Assembly: GCA_044508835.1 (NCBI GenBank)
Contig: JBIQHD010000028.1
Span: forward strand, 1 to 62,134
Length of the DNA stretch: 62,134 nucleotides
Direction: 5' to 3'
Source: JAKFDI01 sp044508835
Lineage (GTDB): Bacteria; Pseudomonadota; Gammaproteobacteria; Burkholderiales; Burkholderiaceae_C
Numbering within the stretch: the stretch's first letter is position 1; each line of letters starts with the position of its first letter. Position numbers and translations under genes: made by a program. Below the pieces are notes generated by a model. The model did no database searches. It saw only the letters and a list, made by a program, of their open reading frames with translations, and was not told the DNA's origin. Shown piece by piece: positions 33,682-42,799 of this stretch.

Positions 33682-34463
33682 CAGATCGCGAAGCCGTCGT
33701 CGGCCTGGATCACCGCGCCGTTGATGAAGTGGCTCTCGTTGGCGCATAGCATCATCAGCACCGAGTCGAGGTCCCTGGGCTGGCCCACGCGCTTGCGCGG
33801 CAGCATGTCGATCAGCTTCCTGCCGGCGTCGGTGTTCCAGTGGTGGTGGTTGATCTCGGTGTCGATGTAGCCGGGGCAGATGCAGTTCACGTTGATGCCG
33901 TAGCGGCCCCACTCCAGCGCCATCGCGCGCGTCATGTGGATCACCGCCGCCTTGCTCATCGCGTAGATGCCGATCTGGCCCAGCGCCTTGATGCCCGCCA
34001 TCGAGGCGATGTTGACGATGCGCCCGCCGGTGAAGGTGCCCGGCGCCGCGCCGCGGGCGCGCGCCAGCATGCGCTTGCCCACCTCCTGCGCGACGAAGAA
34101 GGCGCCGCGCGTGTTGGTGTCGAACACGTAGTCGTAGTCCTCCTCGCTCACGTCGGTGAGCCGCTGCGTGGTGCTCACGCCGGAGTTGTTGACCAGGATG
34201 TCGAGCGTGCCCATCTCGGTCTCGGCATGCGCCACGGCCGCGCGGATGCTGTGCACGTCGGTCACGTCCACGGCGACCACGTGCGCGCTGCCGCCGTCGG
34301 ACTCGATCTCCGCGCGCAGCGACTTCAGCCGCTCGACGCGCCGCCCCGCGAGCACCACGCCGCAGCCCGCCGACGCGAGCGTCTTCGCGAACTGCGTGCC
34401 CAGCCCGCTCGAAGCACCGGTGACGAGCGCCACGCGCCCGGAAAGATCGATGCTGTAGCCCAT
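33681..34463 (-). CDS. SDR family NAD(P)-dependent oxidoreductase
   Basis: A 260-residue classical short-chain dehydrogenase. Cofactor motif TGASSGLG, NNSGVST, catalytic Ser in IVNIASMAGIKA, and Tyr/Lys in IYAMSKAAV are all present. CPGYIDTEINHHHW and GAVIQADDGFAI close the fold. An Arg-Arg pair after the second strand (LAGRRVERL) favours NADP. The substrate is unknown; the coupled thioesterase might suggest acyl-CoA metabolism. ATG 34463 is used; upstream is intergenic DNA shared with the ETF-QO promoter. Confidence 0.93.
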   Translation of the reverse strand: MGYSIDLSGRVALVTGASSGLGTQFAKTLASAGCGVVLAGRRVERLKSLRAEIESDGGSAHVVAVDVTDVHSIRAAVAHAETEMGTLDILVNNSGVSTTQRLTDVSEEDYDYVFDTNTRGAFFVAQEVGKRMLARARGAAPGTFTGGRIVNIASMAGIKALGQIGIYAMSKAAVIHMTRAMALEWGRYGINVNCICPGYIDTEINHHHWNTDAGRKLIDMLPRKRVGQPRDLDSVLMMLCANESHFINGAVIQADDGFAI

Positions 34464-34638
34464 CGCCTGAACTCCTGGAATGCTGCCGTCGAATCGCGGG
34501 GACGATAGCACGCGGCCCCGCACGCGGCCCCCGCCGCGCAGGCCTCGCGCGGGGCGTCGCGCCCGCTTGGCGGAACGTCCGGCGGCCGGGAGGCCGCCCG
34601 TAGAATTCGCGGTTGTCCTGATCCACGAAGAACGCTCC

Positions 34639-36327
34639 ATGACGACACCACAAGCCATCCTCGAACAGTACGGTCCGCGTGAATCGATGGAGTACGACGT
34701 GGTCGTGGTGGGCGGCGGGCCCGCCGGCCTCGCCACGGCCATCCGCGTCCGCCAGCTCGCCGCCGAGCAGGGCAAGGAAGTCTCGGTGGTCGTGCTCGAG
34801 AAGGGCTCGGAGCCGGGCGCGCACATCCTCAGCGGCGCCGTGATGGACCCGCGCGCCATCACCGAGCTCATCCCCGACTGGAAGGACAAGGGCGCCCCGC
34901 TGGTCCAGCAGGTGACGCGCGACGACGTGCTCTTCCTGAGCGAGAAAGGCGCATGGCGCACGCCCGACTGGCTGGTGCCGCGCACCATGCACAACGAGGG
35001 CAACTACATCGTGCACCTGGGCGACGTGGCGCGCTGGCTCGGCCAGCAGGCCGAGGCCGCGGGCGTGGAGATCTTCCCCGGCTTCGCCGCCGCCGAGGTG
35101 CTCTACGACGACGACGGCTCCGTCAAGGGCGTGGCCACCGGCAACCTGGGCATCGGCAAGGACGGCGAGCCGACCGAGAACTTCCAGCTCGGCATGGAGC
35201 TGCACGCGAAGTACACGGTATTCGCCGAAGGCGCGCGCGGCCACCTCGGCAAGCAGCTCATCGCGAAGTACGGGCTCGACGAGGGCCGCGATCCGCCGAG
35301 CTGGTCCATCGGCATCAAGGAGCTGTGGGAGATCGACCCCGCCAAGCACCAGGCGGGGCTGGTGGTGCACACCGCGGGCTGGCCGATGGACACCGACACC
35401 TTCGGCGGCGGCTTCCTCTACCACTACGAGAACAACCAGGTCACGCTCGGCCTGGTGGTCGGGCTCGACTACAAGAACCCCTGGCTGAGCCCCTTCGAGG
35501 AGATGCAGCGCTGGAAGACGCACCCGAGCATCCGCCAGTACCTCGAGGGCGGCAAGCGCCTGAGCTACGGCGCGCGCGCCATCAACAACGGCGGCCTGCA
35601 GAGCCTGCCCAAGCTGGTGTTCCCCGGCGGCGCGCTGGTCGGCTGCGACGCCGGCACCATGAACGCGGCGCGCATCAAGGGCAGCCATGCGGCCATCAAG
35701 TCGGGCATGCTCGCGGCCGACGCGGTCTTCGCCGCCGTCGTCGCCGGCCGCCAGCACGACGAGCTGAGCGCCTACCCCGAGGCGTTCGAGAAGAGCTGGC
35801 TGCACGAGGAGCTCGCGCAGACGCGCAACTTCAAGCCGTGGTTCAAGAAGGGCTTCTGGATGGGCTCGATGATGACCGGCATCGAGCACTGGCTGCTGCC
35901 CAAGCTGGGCGTGAGCAGCCCGCCGTGGACGCTGCACCGCGACACGCCCGACAACGCGCTGCTCAAGCCGGCCGCCGAGTGCCCGAAGATCGAGTACCCC
36001 CGGCCCGACGGCAAGCTGACCTTCGACCGCCTCTCGAGCGTGTTCGTCAGCAACACCAACCACGAGGAGAACCAGCCGGCGCACCTCACGCTGAAGGACC
36101 CGACGGTGCCGGTGGCCATCAACCTCGACAAGTACGCCGGCCCCGAGAGCCGCTACTGCCCGGCCGGCGTCTACGAGTTCGTGACCGACTCCGACAGCGT
36201 CTCGCGCCTGGTCATCAACGCGCAGAACTGCGTGCACTGCAAGACCTGCGACATCAAGGACCCGACGCAGAACATCGTGTGGGTGACCCCCGAGGGCGGG
36301 GGCGGGCCGAACTATTCCGGCATGTGA
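34639..36327 (+). CDS. Electron transfer flavoprotein-ubiquinone oxidoreductase
   Basis: ETF-QO passes electrons from reduced ETF (fatty-acid and amino-acid acyl-CoA dehydrogenases) to ubiquinone in the inner membrane. In the 562-residue product the FAD motif is VVVVGGGPAGLATAIRVRQL. The ubiquinone and membrane-binding region includes GGGFLYHYENNQVTLGLVVG and GGLQSLPKLVFPGGALVGCD. The C-terminal 4Fe-4S cluster is NCVHCKTCDIKDPTQNIVWV. Complete and of usual length. ETF genes themselves are not in the window. TAGAAT at 34601-34606 is a candidate -10 next to a strong hairpin (34580-34598). Confidence 0.97.
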   Translation: MTTPQAILEQYGPRESMEYDVVVVGGGPAGLATAIRVRQLAAEQGKEVSVVVLEKGSEPGAHILSGAVMDPRAITELIPDWKDKGAPLVQQVTRDDVLFLSEKGAWRTPDWLVPRTMHNEGNYIVHLGDVARWLGQQAEAAGVEIFPGFAAAEVLYDDDGSVKGVATGNLGIGKDGEPTENFQLGMELHAKYTVFAEGARGHLGKQLIAKYGLDEGRDPPSWSIGIKELWEIDPAKHQAGLVVHTAGWPMDTDTFGGGFLYHYENNQVTLGLVVGLDYKNPWLSPFEEMQRWKTHPSIRQYLEGGKRLSYGARAINNGGLQSLPKLVFPGGALVGCDAGTMNAARIKGSHAAIKSGMLAADAVFAAVVAGRQHDELSAYPEAFEKSWLHEELAQTRNFKPWFKKGFWMGSMMTGIEHWLLPKLGVSSPPWTLHRDTPDNALLKPAAECPKIEYPRPDGKLTFDRLSSVFVSNTNHEENQPAHLTLKDPTVPVAINLDKYAGPESRYCPAGVYEFVTDSDSVSRLVINAQNCVHCKTCDIKDPTQNIVWVTPEGGGGPNYSGM

Positions 36328-36342
36328 GGGGTCCGTCCCCGC

Positions 36343-37788
36343 ATGACTGAGAGCGACGCGCGCACCGTCCTGCTGGTGAGGGCCTTCGAGGAACCGATCA
36401 CTCCCCCGTGGACCGCCACGGACGCCACCTGGGCGACGCACGACGCGCAGCGCGAGCTCGGCGAGAACGCCGGCACCGAGCGGCTGGTCGCGCGCCGCGC
36501 GCGCCTGGCGCTGAAGCGCCTGCTCGAGCGCGAGCCCGCGGCCGCCGGCGCCCTGAGCGCCAGCGCCGCGCATGCCTGGGTCGGCTGGGCCATCGTCGGC
36601 CTCGCCTTCGTGGCCGGGGTGGTCGGCGACGCGATCGGCCCCTCGCACCGCATCAACCTGCTGGCGCCGCCGCTGATCGCGCTGATCGCATGGAACCTCG
36701 CCGTGTACGCGGGCCTCGTGATCGGCCGCGTGCTGCGGCTGCGGCGCAACGACGTCGCGCCGCGCGCGGGGCAGCGGCTCATCGCGCGGCTGATGGAATG
36801 GGCGGCGCACCGGCGCGCGCAGCGCGAGGCCTCGCCCGCGCTGCGGCGCTTCTTCGTCGACTGGCTGACGCATGCGCGGCGCATGTACTCGCGGCGCGCG
36901 AGCGTGGTGCTGCACGCGGCGGCGGCGGCGCTCGCGGCCGGCGCGCTCGCGTCGCTCTACATGCGCGGCCTGGCCTTCGACTTCCGCGCCGGCTGGGACA
37001 GCACCTTCCTCTCGGCGGACACCGTGCGGCGCGTGCTCGGCATCGTGCTCGGGCCCGCCGCGCAGCTGCTCGGCATCGCCCTGCCGGACGCGGCGCGGCT
37101 CGAGGCGCTGCGCTTCGCCAACGGGCCGGGCGAGAACGCCGCGCGCTGGATCCACCTGTACGCCCTGACGGTCGCCGCCGTGGTGGTGCTGCCGCGCCTG
37201 GCGCTGTCGGCCCGCGCGGCCTGGCTGGCGCGCGCGCTGGCGAAGGACTTCCCCCTGCCGCTGGACGACGCGTACGTGCGCCGCCTGCTGCCACAGCAGG
37301 CCGGCGAGCCGCTGGTCGTGCAGGTGCAGCCCTACAGCTACCAGGCGCCGCGCGAGACGCTGGCGGGCATCGAGGCCCTGATCGAGCGCCACCTCGGCCG
37401 CCCGGCCGCGATGACGGTGGCCGCTTCCTGCGCCGAGGGCGACGAGGCCCGCTGCGCCGCCGAGGCGCGGTCGCTGCGGCACGGCCGCGCCGTCGTGGCG
37501 GCGCTGTTCCCGCTCACCGCCACGCCGGAGCGCGAGACGCACGGCCGCTTCGTGCAGGCGCTCGCCGAGGCCGCCGCGCGCGCGCCGGTGGTGCTGGTCG
37601 ACGAATCCGCCTTCCGCCAGCGCTTCGGCGATTCCCCGCGCCTGGCCGAGCGCCGCAATGCCTGGCGCAGCCTGTTCGCGCAGATGGGCATCGCCGCCGT
37701 CTTTGCCGACCTCGCGCAAGCGCAGGCCGAGAACGAGGCGATCCTCGTGCATGCCTTCACGGAGCCCGGCACACTCGCGGCACCATGA
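36343..37788 (+). CDS. DUF2868 membrane protein
   Basis: A 481-residue inner-membrane protein of the DUF2868 family, function unknown. The N-terminal soluble part contains ATWATHDAQRELGENAGTER and a LVARRARLALKRLLERE stretch. Helices are at about residues 80-102 (WVGWAIVGLAFVAGVVGDAI), 108-128 (LLAPPLIALIAWNLAVYAGL), about 190-210 and about 268-285. The C-terminal 180 residues look like a cytoplasmic alpha/beta domain (LVVQVQPYSY, VVAALFPLTATPERETHG, APVVLVDESAF). It is coupled by an ATGA overlap to the DUF3482 GTPase gene, its usual partner. Confidence 0.88.
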   Translation: MTESDARTVLLVRAFEEPITPPWTATDATWATHDAQRELGENAGTERLVARRARLALKRLLEREPAAAGALSASAAHAWVGWAIVGLAFVAGVVGDAIGPSHRINLLAPPLIALIAWNLAVYAGLVIGRVLRLRRNDVAPRAGQRLIARLMEWAAHRRAQREASPALRRFFVDWLTHARRMYSRRASVVLHAAAAALAAGALASLYMRGLAFDFRAGWDSTFLSADTVRRVLGIVLGPAAQLLGIALPDAARLEALRFANGPGENAARWIHLYALTVAAVVVLPRLALSARAAWLARALAKDFPLPLDDAYVRRLLPQQAGEPLVVQVQPYSYQAPRETLAGIEALIERHLGRPAAMTVAASCAEGDEARCAAEARSLRHGRAVVAALFPLTATPERETHGRFVQALAEAAARAPVVLVDESAFRQRFGDSPRLAERRNAWRSLFAQMGIAAVFADLAQAQAENEAILVHAFTEPGTLAAP

Positions 37789-39251
37789 CCGCCGAGCCGA
37801 TCACCGTCGCCTTAAGCCTCGTCTCCCACACCAACGTCGGCAAGACCACCCTCGCCCGCACGCTGCTGCAGCGCGACATCGGCGAGGTGCGCGACGAGGC
37901 GCACGTGACGATGGAGGCCGAGCGCGACACGCTGATCGAGTCGCCCGAGGGCGACCGGCTCGAGTTGTGGGACACGCCGGGCTTCGGCGACAGCACGCGG
38001 CTCGCCCGGCGCCTCGCGCAGGCGGGCAACCCGCTCGGCTGGTTCATGACCGAGGTCTGGGACCGCCTGCGCGACCGCGCCTTCTGGTCGAGCCAGCGCG
38101 CGGTGCGCAACGTCCTCGAGCAGGCGGACGTGGTGCTCTACCTCGTCAACGCCTCCGAATCGCCCGCGGACGCCGGCTACATCGATGCCGAGTTCAGCGT
38201 GCTCGACCTCGTCGGCAAGCCGGTGATCGTGCTGCTCAACCAGCTCGGACCGCCGCGCGCGGCGGCGGACGAGGCGGCCGAACTGCAGCGCTGGCGCGAG
38301 CGGCTGCAGGCGGCGCGCACGGTGCGCGACGTGATCGCGCTCGACGCCTTCGCGCGCTGCTGGGTGCAGGAGGGCACGCTGCTGGAGGCGGTGGCGCGGG
38401 CGCTGCCGGCCGGCCGCGAGGCGGCCTTCGCGCGGCTGCAGCAGGCATGGCAGGCGCGCGCCCAAGACACCTGGCATCGCGCCGTGGGCGTGCTCGCGCA
38501 GCGCCTGGCCGCCGCGGCCGGCGACCGCGAAGCCGTGCCCGACACCGGCTGGCCCGGCCGCCTCAAGGAAGCCGGCGCGGCGCTCGGCCTGCGCCGCGAA
38601 TCGACGCGCACGCCCACCGACGAGGCGATGGCCCGGCTCGCCGTGCGGCTGCAGGCCAACGTGCGCGAATCGACCGACCGCCTCATCCGGCTGCACGGCC
38701 TGGGCGGCAGCGCCGCCGACGAGGTGCTGGCGCGCCTGGCCGAGCACTACGCCGTGCGCGAGCCGCTGGACGAAGGCAAGGCCGCGGCGTTCGGCGGCAT
38801 CGTCACCGGCGCCCTCACCGGCCTGAAGGCCGACATCGCCACCGGCGGCCTGACGCTCGGCGGCGGCATGCTGGCCGGCGGCATCCTCGGCGCGCTGGGG
38901 GCGCTGGGCGTGGCGCGCGGCGTGAACACGCTGCGCGGCATCGACGCGCGCACCGTCGCCTGGACGGACGCGGTGCTCGACGACCTGGTGCGCTCGTCGC
39001 TGCTCGGCTACCTGGCCGTGGCCCACTACGGCCGCGGCCGGGGCGACTGGGTGGTGTCCGAGAACCCGCAGCGCTGGGCCGAGCTGGTCGACACGCTGAT
39101 GCACGAGACCGCCGGCCAGCGCGCCGACCTGTGGGCGCGGCGCGGCGGCGGCATGAACGCCTTCACCCGCTCGCTCGAGGAACGGCTGGCGCAGTGGACG
39201 GGCGAACTGCTGCGCCGGCTCTACCCGGACGCCCGCGCGGCGCTGCCCTGA
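37785..39251 (+). CDS. DUF3482 GTPase
   Basis: A 488-residue P-loop GTPase of the DUF3482 family. G1 is SHTNVGKTTLAR, G3 is DTPGF, and the position of the G4 NKxD reads NQLG, so base specificity may differ from that of classical GTPases. About residues 320-390 form a Gly-rich hydrophobic stretch (GGIVTGALTGLKADIATGGL, GGGMLAGGILGALGALGVA) that could insert in the membrane. The remaining C-terminus is helical. Start 37785 overlaps the DUF2868 stop. The pair probably forms a membrane-bound GTPase complex; its process is unknown. Confidence 0.88.
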   Translation: MTAEPITVALSLVSHTNVGKTTLARTLLQRDIGEVRDEAHVTMEAERDTLIESPEGDRLELWDTPGFGDSTRLARRLAQAGNPLGWFMTEVWDRLRDRAFWSSQRAVRNVLEQADVVLYLVNASESPADAGYIDAEFSVLDLVGKPVIVLLNQLGPPRAAADEAAELQRWRERLQAARTVRDVIALDAFARCWVQEGTLLEAVARALPAGREAAFARLQQAWQARAQDTWHRAVGVLAQRLAAAAGDREAVPDTGWPGRLKEAGAALGLRRESTRTPTDEAMARLAVRLQANVRESTDRLIRLHGLGGSAADEVLARLAEHYAVREPLDEGKAAAFGGIVTGALTGLKADIATGGLTLGGGMLAGGILGALGALGVARGVNTLRGIDARTVAWTDAVLDDLVRSSLLGYLAVAHYGRGRGDWVVSENPQRWAELVDTLMHETAGQRADLWARRGGGMNAFTRSLEERLAQWTGELLRRLYPDARAALP

Positions 39252-39266
39252 CGGGCCCCGGCACGG

Positions 39267-41177
39267 CTACAGCCGCCGCCCGGCGTAGATGCACGCGCCC
39301 GGCGTTTCGGTGATCTGCCGGACCACCTGCCGGCGGGCGCTGTTCTTCCAGAACTCGTGCGCCAGGTCGGCCACCATGAAGGGGTACGGCAGGTCGATGC
39401 GCTCGCGCAGGTCGCTCCACAGGTGCGAGGCCTTCGAGCCGCCGTGGCCGCGGGCGCGCTCGATCACCACCATCCCGAAGCGCCAGCCGGCCGCGGCCTG
39501 CACGGTCTTCTCCACCAGGAAGGCGCGGCCCACCGCCGGCTCGCGGCGCAGCACGTCGAGCAGCGGGCGCAGGGTGCGCTGGCCCACGTCGCCGGCGGTG
39601 AAGTGCTGCGGCCCGTCGAAGTCCTCGAGCGCCTGCGACGCCGTCTCGTGCTGGATGGCGATCTTGGCCAGCCGCTCGCGCCAGGCCTTGAGCGGGCCGC
39701 GGTCGTCGCCGCGCTCCAGCCATTGCTCGTAGCGCTCCCCGGCCGGCAGGGCGAGGTGGTGCGCGCATTCGTCGGCCAGCGCGCGCAGGCGCTCGGCGCC
39801 CTCGGCCGCGGTGCCGGCCGAGGGCGAGTCGACCAGCAGCATGCCGAGCTCGAAGCGCGCCTCGGGCTGCTGGGGCTGCTCGGCCAGCAAGGCGCGCAGC
39901 ACCTCGCAGGCCGCCGCGTCGCCTTCCACCTCGCGGGCGGCGCGCGCCCAGGCGAGGTGGTCCCAGACGTTCAGCGGCCCCTGCGCCCGCTCCTGCGCGA
40001 GCTCGCCGATCAGCGCGCGCTGCGCCTGGTGCCGCCGGTGGCGCTCGGCCCAGGCCGGCGCCGTCTCCTTGCGCCAGCGTGCGTCCATGCGCTCGACCCA
40101 GTCGTCGAGGGTGCGCGGCAGCAGGGTCTCGGCGGCGCTCTCGGCGATGGGCTTCGGCAGCGAGGGCGCCACCTGGGCGAACTCGAGCCGGTCGCGCAGC
40201 GAGGGATGGGTGTCGCCGGGCTCGGGCAGGCGCTTGAGCGCCTCGCGCAGCCACTGCCCCGCCTCGGGCAGCGCCACGGCGCGCGGCAGCGCCTCGCGCA
40301 GCTGGCGGTACGGTGAGCCGGCCGGCGCGGCCGCCTCGCCCGCGCCGCGGAACACGCCGGGCCAGAACACCTCGTCGAGCCAGCGCGACTGCAGCGCCAG
40401 GCTGATCAGCCCCGAGGCGCCCGGCCGCGTGCCCACCACCTGGTGCGCGATGCGGTCGGCCTCGTACTCCTGCTGGCGCGAGAGCACGAAGGCGCGCGCG
40501 TTGAAGCGTGGGAAGAAGTGGCGGAAGAAGAGCGCCAGGCCCGCATCCGCCACCGAGGCGTCCACGCGCGAACGCGCGCGCGCCTCGGCCAGCTTCCACC
40601 AGCTCAGCCGCGTGCGGTAGACCCATGCGCCCAGCTTGCCGTGGGCGCCGCGCAGGTGGCCGAACTCGTGGCCGATGACCGCGGCGGCCTGCTTCACGTC
40701 CAGCCCCATGAGCAGGGGCAGGCCGAGGATCAGGTAGTTGCGGTGCCAGCCCAGCAGGCCGAGCCGCGGCTGCTGCACGATGGCGGCGTTGAGCTCGCCG
40801 TCGATCAGCACCACGTCGGGCCGCGGCGCGCCGCAGCGCTTGCGCACCTTCTCGATCAGCTTGAACAGCTCGGGCGCGTCGGCGCGGCGCACCCGCACGC
40901 CCGCGGGCGGCCGCTGGCGCGACCACAGCGCGCGCGACAGCGACCACAGCAGCGACGCGCAGCCGATCGCCACCATCACCCACACGTAGCTCACCCGCCC
41001 GTCCAGCAGCCGCGCGCCCACCCACAGCAGCATCAGCGCGCACAGCACGAGCGCCGTGACGATGGCGGCATAGCCAACGGCGGCCATCATCACCGTGCGC
41101 ACGGCGAAGCGCTCCGGCTCGATGCGGCACGTGTGCTCGTGGGCGGCGACGAGGCGCCGGAACTCGTGGTCGTTCAT
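39267..41177 (-). CDS. M48-family membrane metallopeptidase
   Basis: A 636-residue zinc peptidase related to HtpX/Ste24. Two N-terminal helices (about 30-55 and 63-85) precede the zinc site AAAVIGHEFGHLRGAHGKLG, with the third ligand in QQEYEADRIAHQVV. A long C-terminal part (about 300-636) contains TPR-like helices and a last domain with VRQITETPGACIYAGRRL. M48 enzymes degrade misfolded membrane proteins or process lipoproteins; here the target is unknown. It converges on the DUF3482 gene with a 15-base gap. Start MNDHEFRRLVAAHE at 41177. Confidence 0.9.
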   Translation of the reverse strand: MNDHEFRRLVAAHEHTCRIEPERFAVRTVMMAAVGYAAIVTALVLCALMLLWVGARLLDGRVSYVWVMVAIGCASLLWSLSRALWSRQRPPAGVRVRRADAPELFKLIEKVRKRCGAPRPDVVLIDGELNAAIVQQPRLGLLGWHRNYLILGLPLLMGLDVKQAAAVIGHEFGHLRGAHGKLGAWVYRTRLSWWKLAEARARSRVDASVADAGLALFFRHFFPRFNARAFVLSRQQEYEADRIAHQVVGTRPGASGLISLALQSRWLDEVFWPGVFRGAGEAAAPAGSPYRQLREALPRAVALPEAGQWLREALKRLPEPGDTHPSLRDRLEFAQVAPSLPKPIAESAAETLLPRTLDDWVERMDARWRKETAPAWAERHRRHQAQRALIGELAQERAQGPLNVWDHLAWARAAREVEGDAAACEVLRALLAEQPQQPEARFELGMLLVDSPSAGTAAEGAERLRALADECAHHLALPAGERYEQWLERGDDRGPLKAWRERLAKIAIQHETASQALEDFDGPQHFTAGDVGQRTLRPLLDVLRREPAVGRAFLVEKTVQAAAGWRFGMVVIERARGHGGSKASHLWSDLRERIDLPYPFMVADLAHEFWKNSARRQVVRQITETPGACIYAGRRL

Positions 41178-41337
41178 CCGTGGCTTTCCTGCCCTGTGTG
41201 CGCGTTGGCGGCTATTGAACGCGAAGACGCCCGGCGCCGGCACGCACGTCCAGCGCCCCGCGTGACGTAGTGCGCGGGGCGCCGGCGCGCGCGCGGCGGC
41301 ACGGCGGCGCGAGGCCCCGCTGCTACACTGCCGCCGG

Positions 41338-41535
41338 CCAGGAGAGAGCCTCTTTCGCGGAGGCCGCCGAAGGCGCAGCACGGCGGAAACCGGCGTGCGG
41401 AACGCTCAGGCAAAAGGACTGGCAAGCGCCCCTCGCGGGGCGTTCCTCGCTGGAGAGAGGCCCGCCACCGAGCGGGCCCACCGAAGGGGCAAGCGGCTCG
41501 CCGCCAATCTCTCAGGTAAAGCGGACAGAGGGGGC
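41338..41535 (+). ncRNA. Tandem glycine riboswitch
   Basis: Two successive glycine aptamers lie in the gcvT leader. The first (about 41341-41418) has GGAGAGAGCCTC, GCCGCCGAAGGCGCA and GGAACGCTCAGGCAAAAGGAC. The second (about 41450-41535) has GGAGAGAGGCCC, CACCGAAGGGGCAAGC and AATCTCTCAGGTAAAGCGGA. GAAGGnGCAA and CTCAGGnAAA are the hallmark bases of each aptamer. The linker is about 30 bases with a hairpin (GCGCCCCTCGCGGGGCG). Glycine binding is expected to turn on gcvTHP. TACACT at 41324-41329 is the probable -10. The rest of 41178-41587 shows nothing else. Confidence 0.95.
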
Positions 41536-41587
41536 ATTGCCGATGCGACACCATGCATCGGACCTGGAATGCCCTCGGAGAACGACC

Positions 41588-42715
41588 ATGTCCGCCAACG
41601 ACCTGCTGAAAACGCCGCTGCACGCGCTGCACCTCGAGCTCGGCGCCAAGATGACGCCCTTCGCCGGCTACGACATGCCGGTGAGCTACCCCGACGGCAT
41701 CCTCGCCGAGCACCGCCACTGCCGCAGCGAGGCGGCGCTGTTCGACGTCTCGCACATGGGCCAGCTGCGCCTGGCGGCCGACGACGTGGCCGAGGCCGCC
41801 CGCGCCCTGGAAACGCTGGTGCCGGTGGACGTGCTCGACCTCGGCGTGGGCCGCCAGCGCTACGGCTTCTTCACCAACGCGAGCGGCGGCATCCTCGACG
41901 ACCTGATGATCACGCGGCGCGAGAACGACCTGTTCGTGGTCGTCAACGCCGCCTGCAAGGAAGCCGACACGCGCCACCTCACGACGCACATCGGCCACCG
42001 CTGCCGCATCGTGCCGCTGCCCGACCGCGCGCTGCTGGCGCTGCAGGGGCCGAAGGCCGCCGCGGTGCTGGCGCGGCTCGACGCCGGCGTGGCGGGCCTC
42101 ACCTTCATGACCGGCGGGCACTTCACGCTGGCCGGGGCCGACTGCTTCGTCACCCGCTCGGGCTACACCGGCGAGGACGGCTTCGAGATCTCGGTGCCGG
42201 CCGAGGCCGCCGAGGCCCTGGCCCGCGCGCTGCTGCAGCAGCCCGAGGTCCGCCCCGCCGGCCTGGGCGCGCGCGACACGCTGCGCCTGGAGGCCGGCCT
42301 GTGCCTGTACGGGCACGACATCGACGCCGGCACCTCGCCCGTCGAGGCCGGACTCACCTGGGCGATCCAGAAGGTGCGCCGCGCCGGCGGCGCGCGCCAC
42401 GGCGGCTACCCCGGCGCGGCGGCGATCGACGCGCAGCTCGCCAGCGGCCCGGTGCGCAAGCGCGTGGGCCTGGTCGGGCTGGAGCGCGTGCCGGTGCGCG
42501 AGGGCGCCGCCATCACCGATTCGCTCGGCCACAAGCTCGGCCACGTGACCAGCGGCACGCTGGCGCCGAGCCTGGGCCACCCCATCGCCATGGCCTACCT
42601 CGCGAGCAACCACGCCATCGTGCACCACGAGGTGCAGGCCGACGTGCGCGGCAAGGGGCAGCCGATGCGCGTGTGCCCGATGCCGTTCACGCCGCACCGC
42701 TACTTCCGCGGCTGA
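41588..42715 (+). CDS. gcvT: Glycine cleavage system T protein (aminomethyltransferase)
   Basis: GcvT takes the methylamine carried on lipoyl-GcvH, releases ammonia and forms 5,10-methylene-tetrahydrofolate. The 375-residue protein has KMTPFAGYDMPVSY, SHMGQL, the folate-binding region GILDDLMITR with its conserved Asp, TRSGYTGEDGFEI, and C-terminal VTSGTLAPSLGHPIAMAYL. First gene after the glycine riboswitch; ATG 41588 lies about 50 bases past the second aptamer, leaving room for an expression platform. Confidence 0.97.
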   Translation: MSANDLLKTPLHALHLELGAKMTPFAGYDMPVSYPDGILAEHRHCRSEAALFDVSHMGQLRLAADDVAEAARALETLVPVDVLDLGVGRQRYGFFTNASGGILDDLMITRRENDLFVVVNAACKEADTRHLTTHIGHRCRIVPLPDRALLALQGPKAAAVLARLDAGVAGLTFMTGGHFTLAGADCFVTRSGYTGEDGFEISVPAEAAEALARALLQQPEVRPAGLGARDTLRLEAGLCLYGHDIDAGTSPVEAGLTWAIQKVRRAGGARHGGYPGAAAIDAQLASGPVRKRVGLVGLERVPVREGAAITDSLGHKLGHVTSGTLAPSLGHPIAMAYLASNHAIVHHEVQADVRGKGQPMRVCPMPFTPHRYFRG

Positions 42716-42799
42716 GCGCCGCCCTTCCTCCCTTCCCGTTCCTTCCACCGCCGCGCGGCCGCCCCGGCGCGGCCAACCCCCAGCATCCAGGAGAGACCC

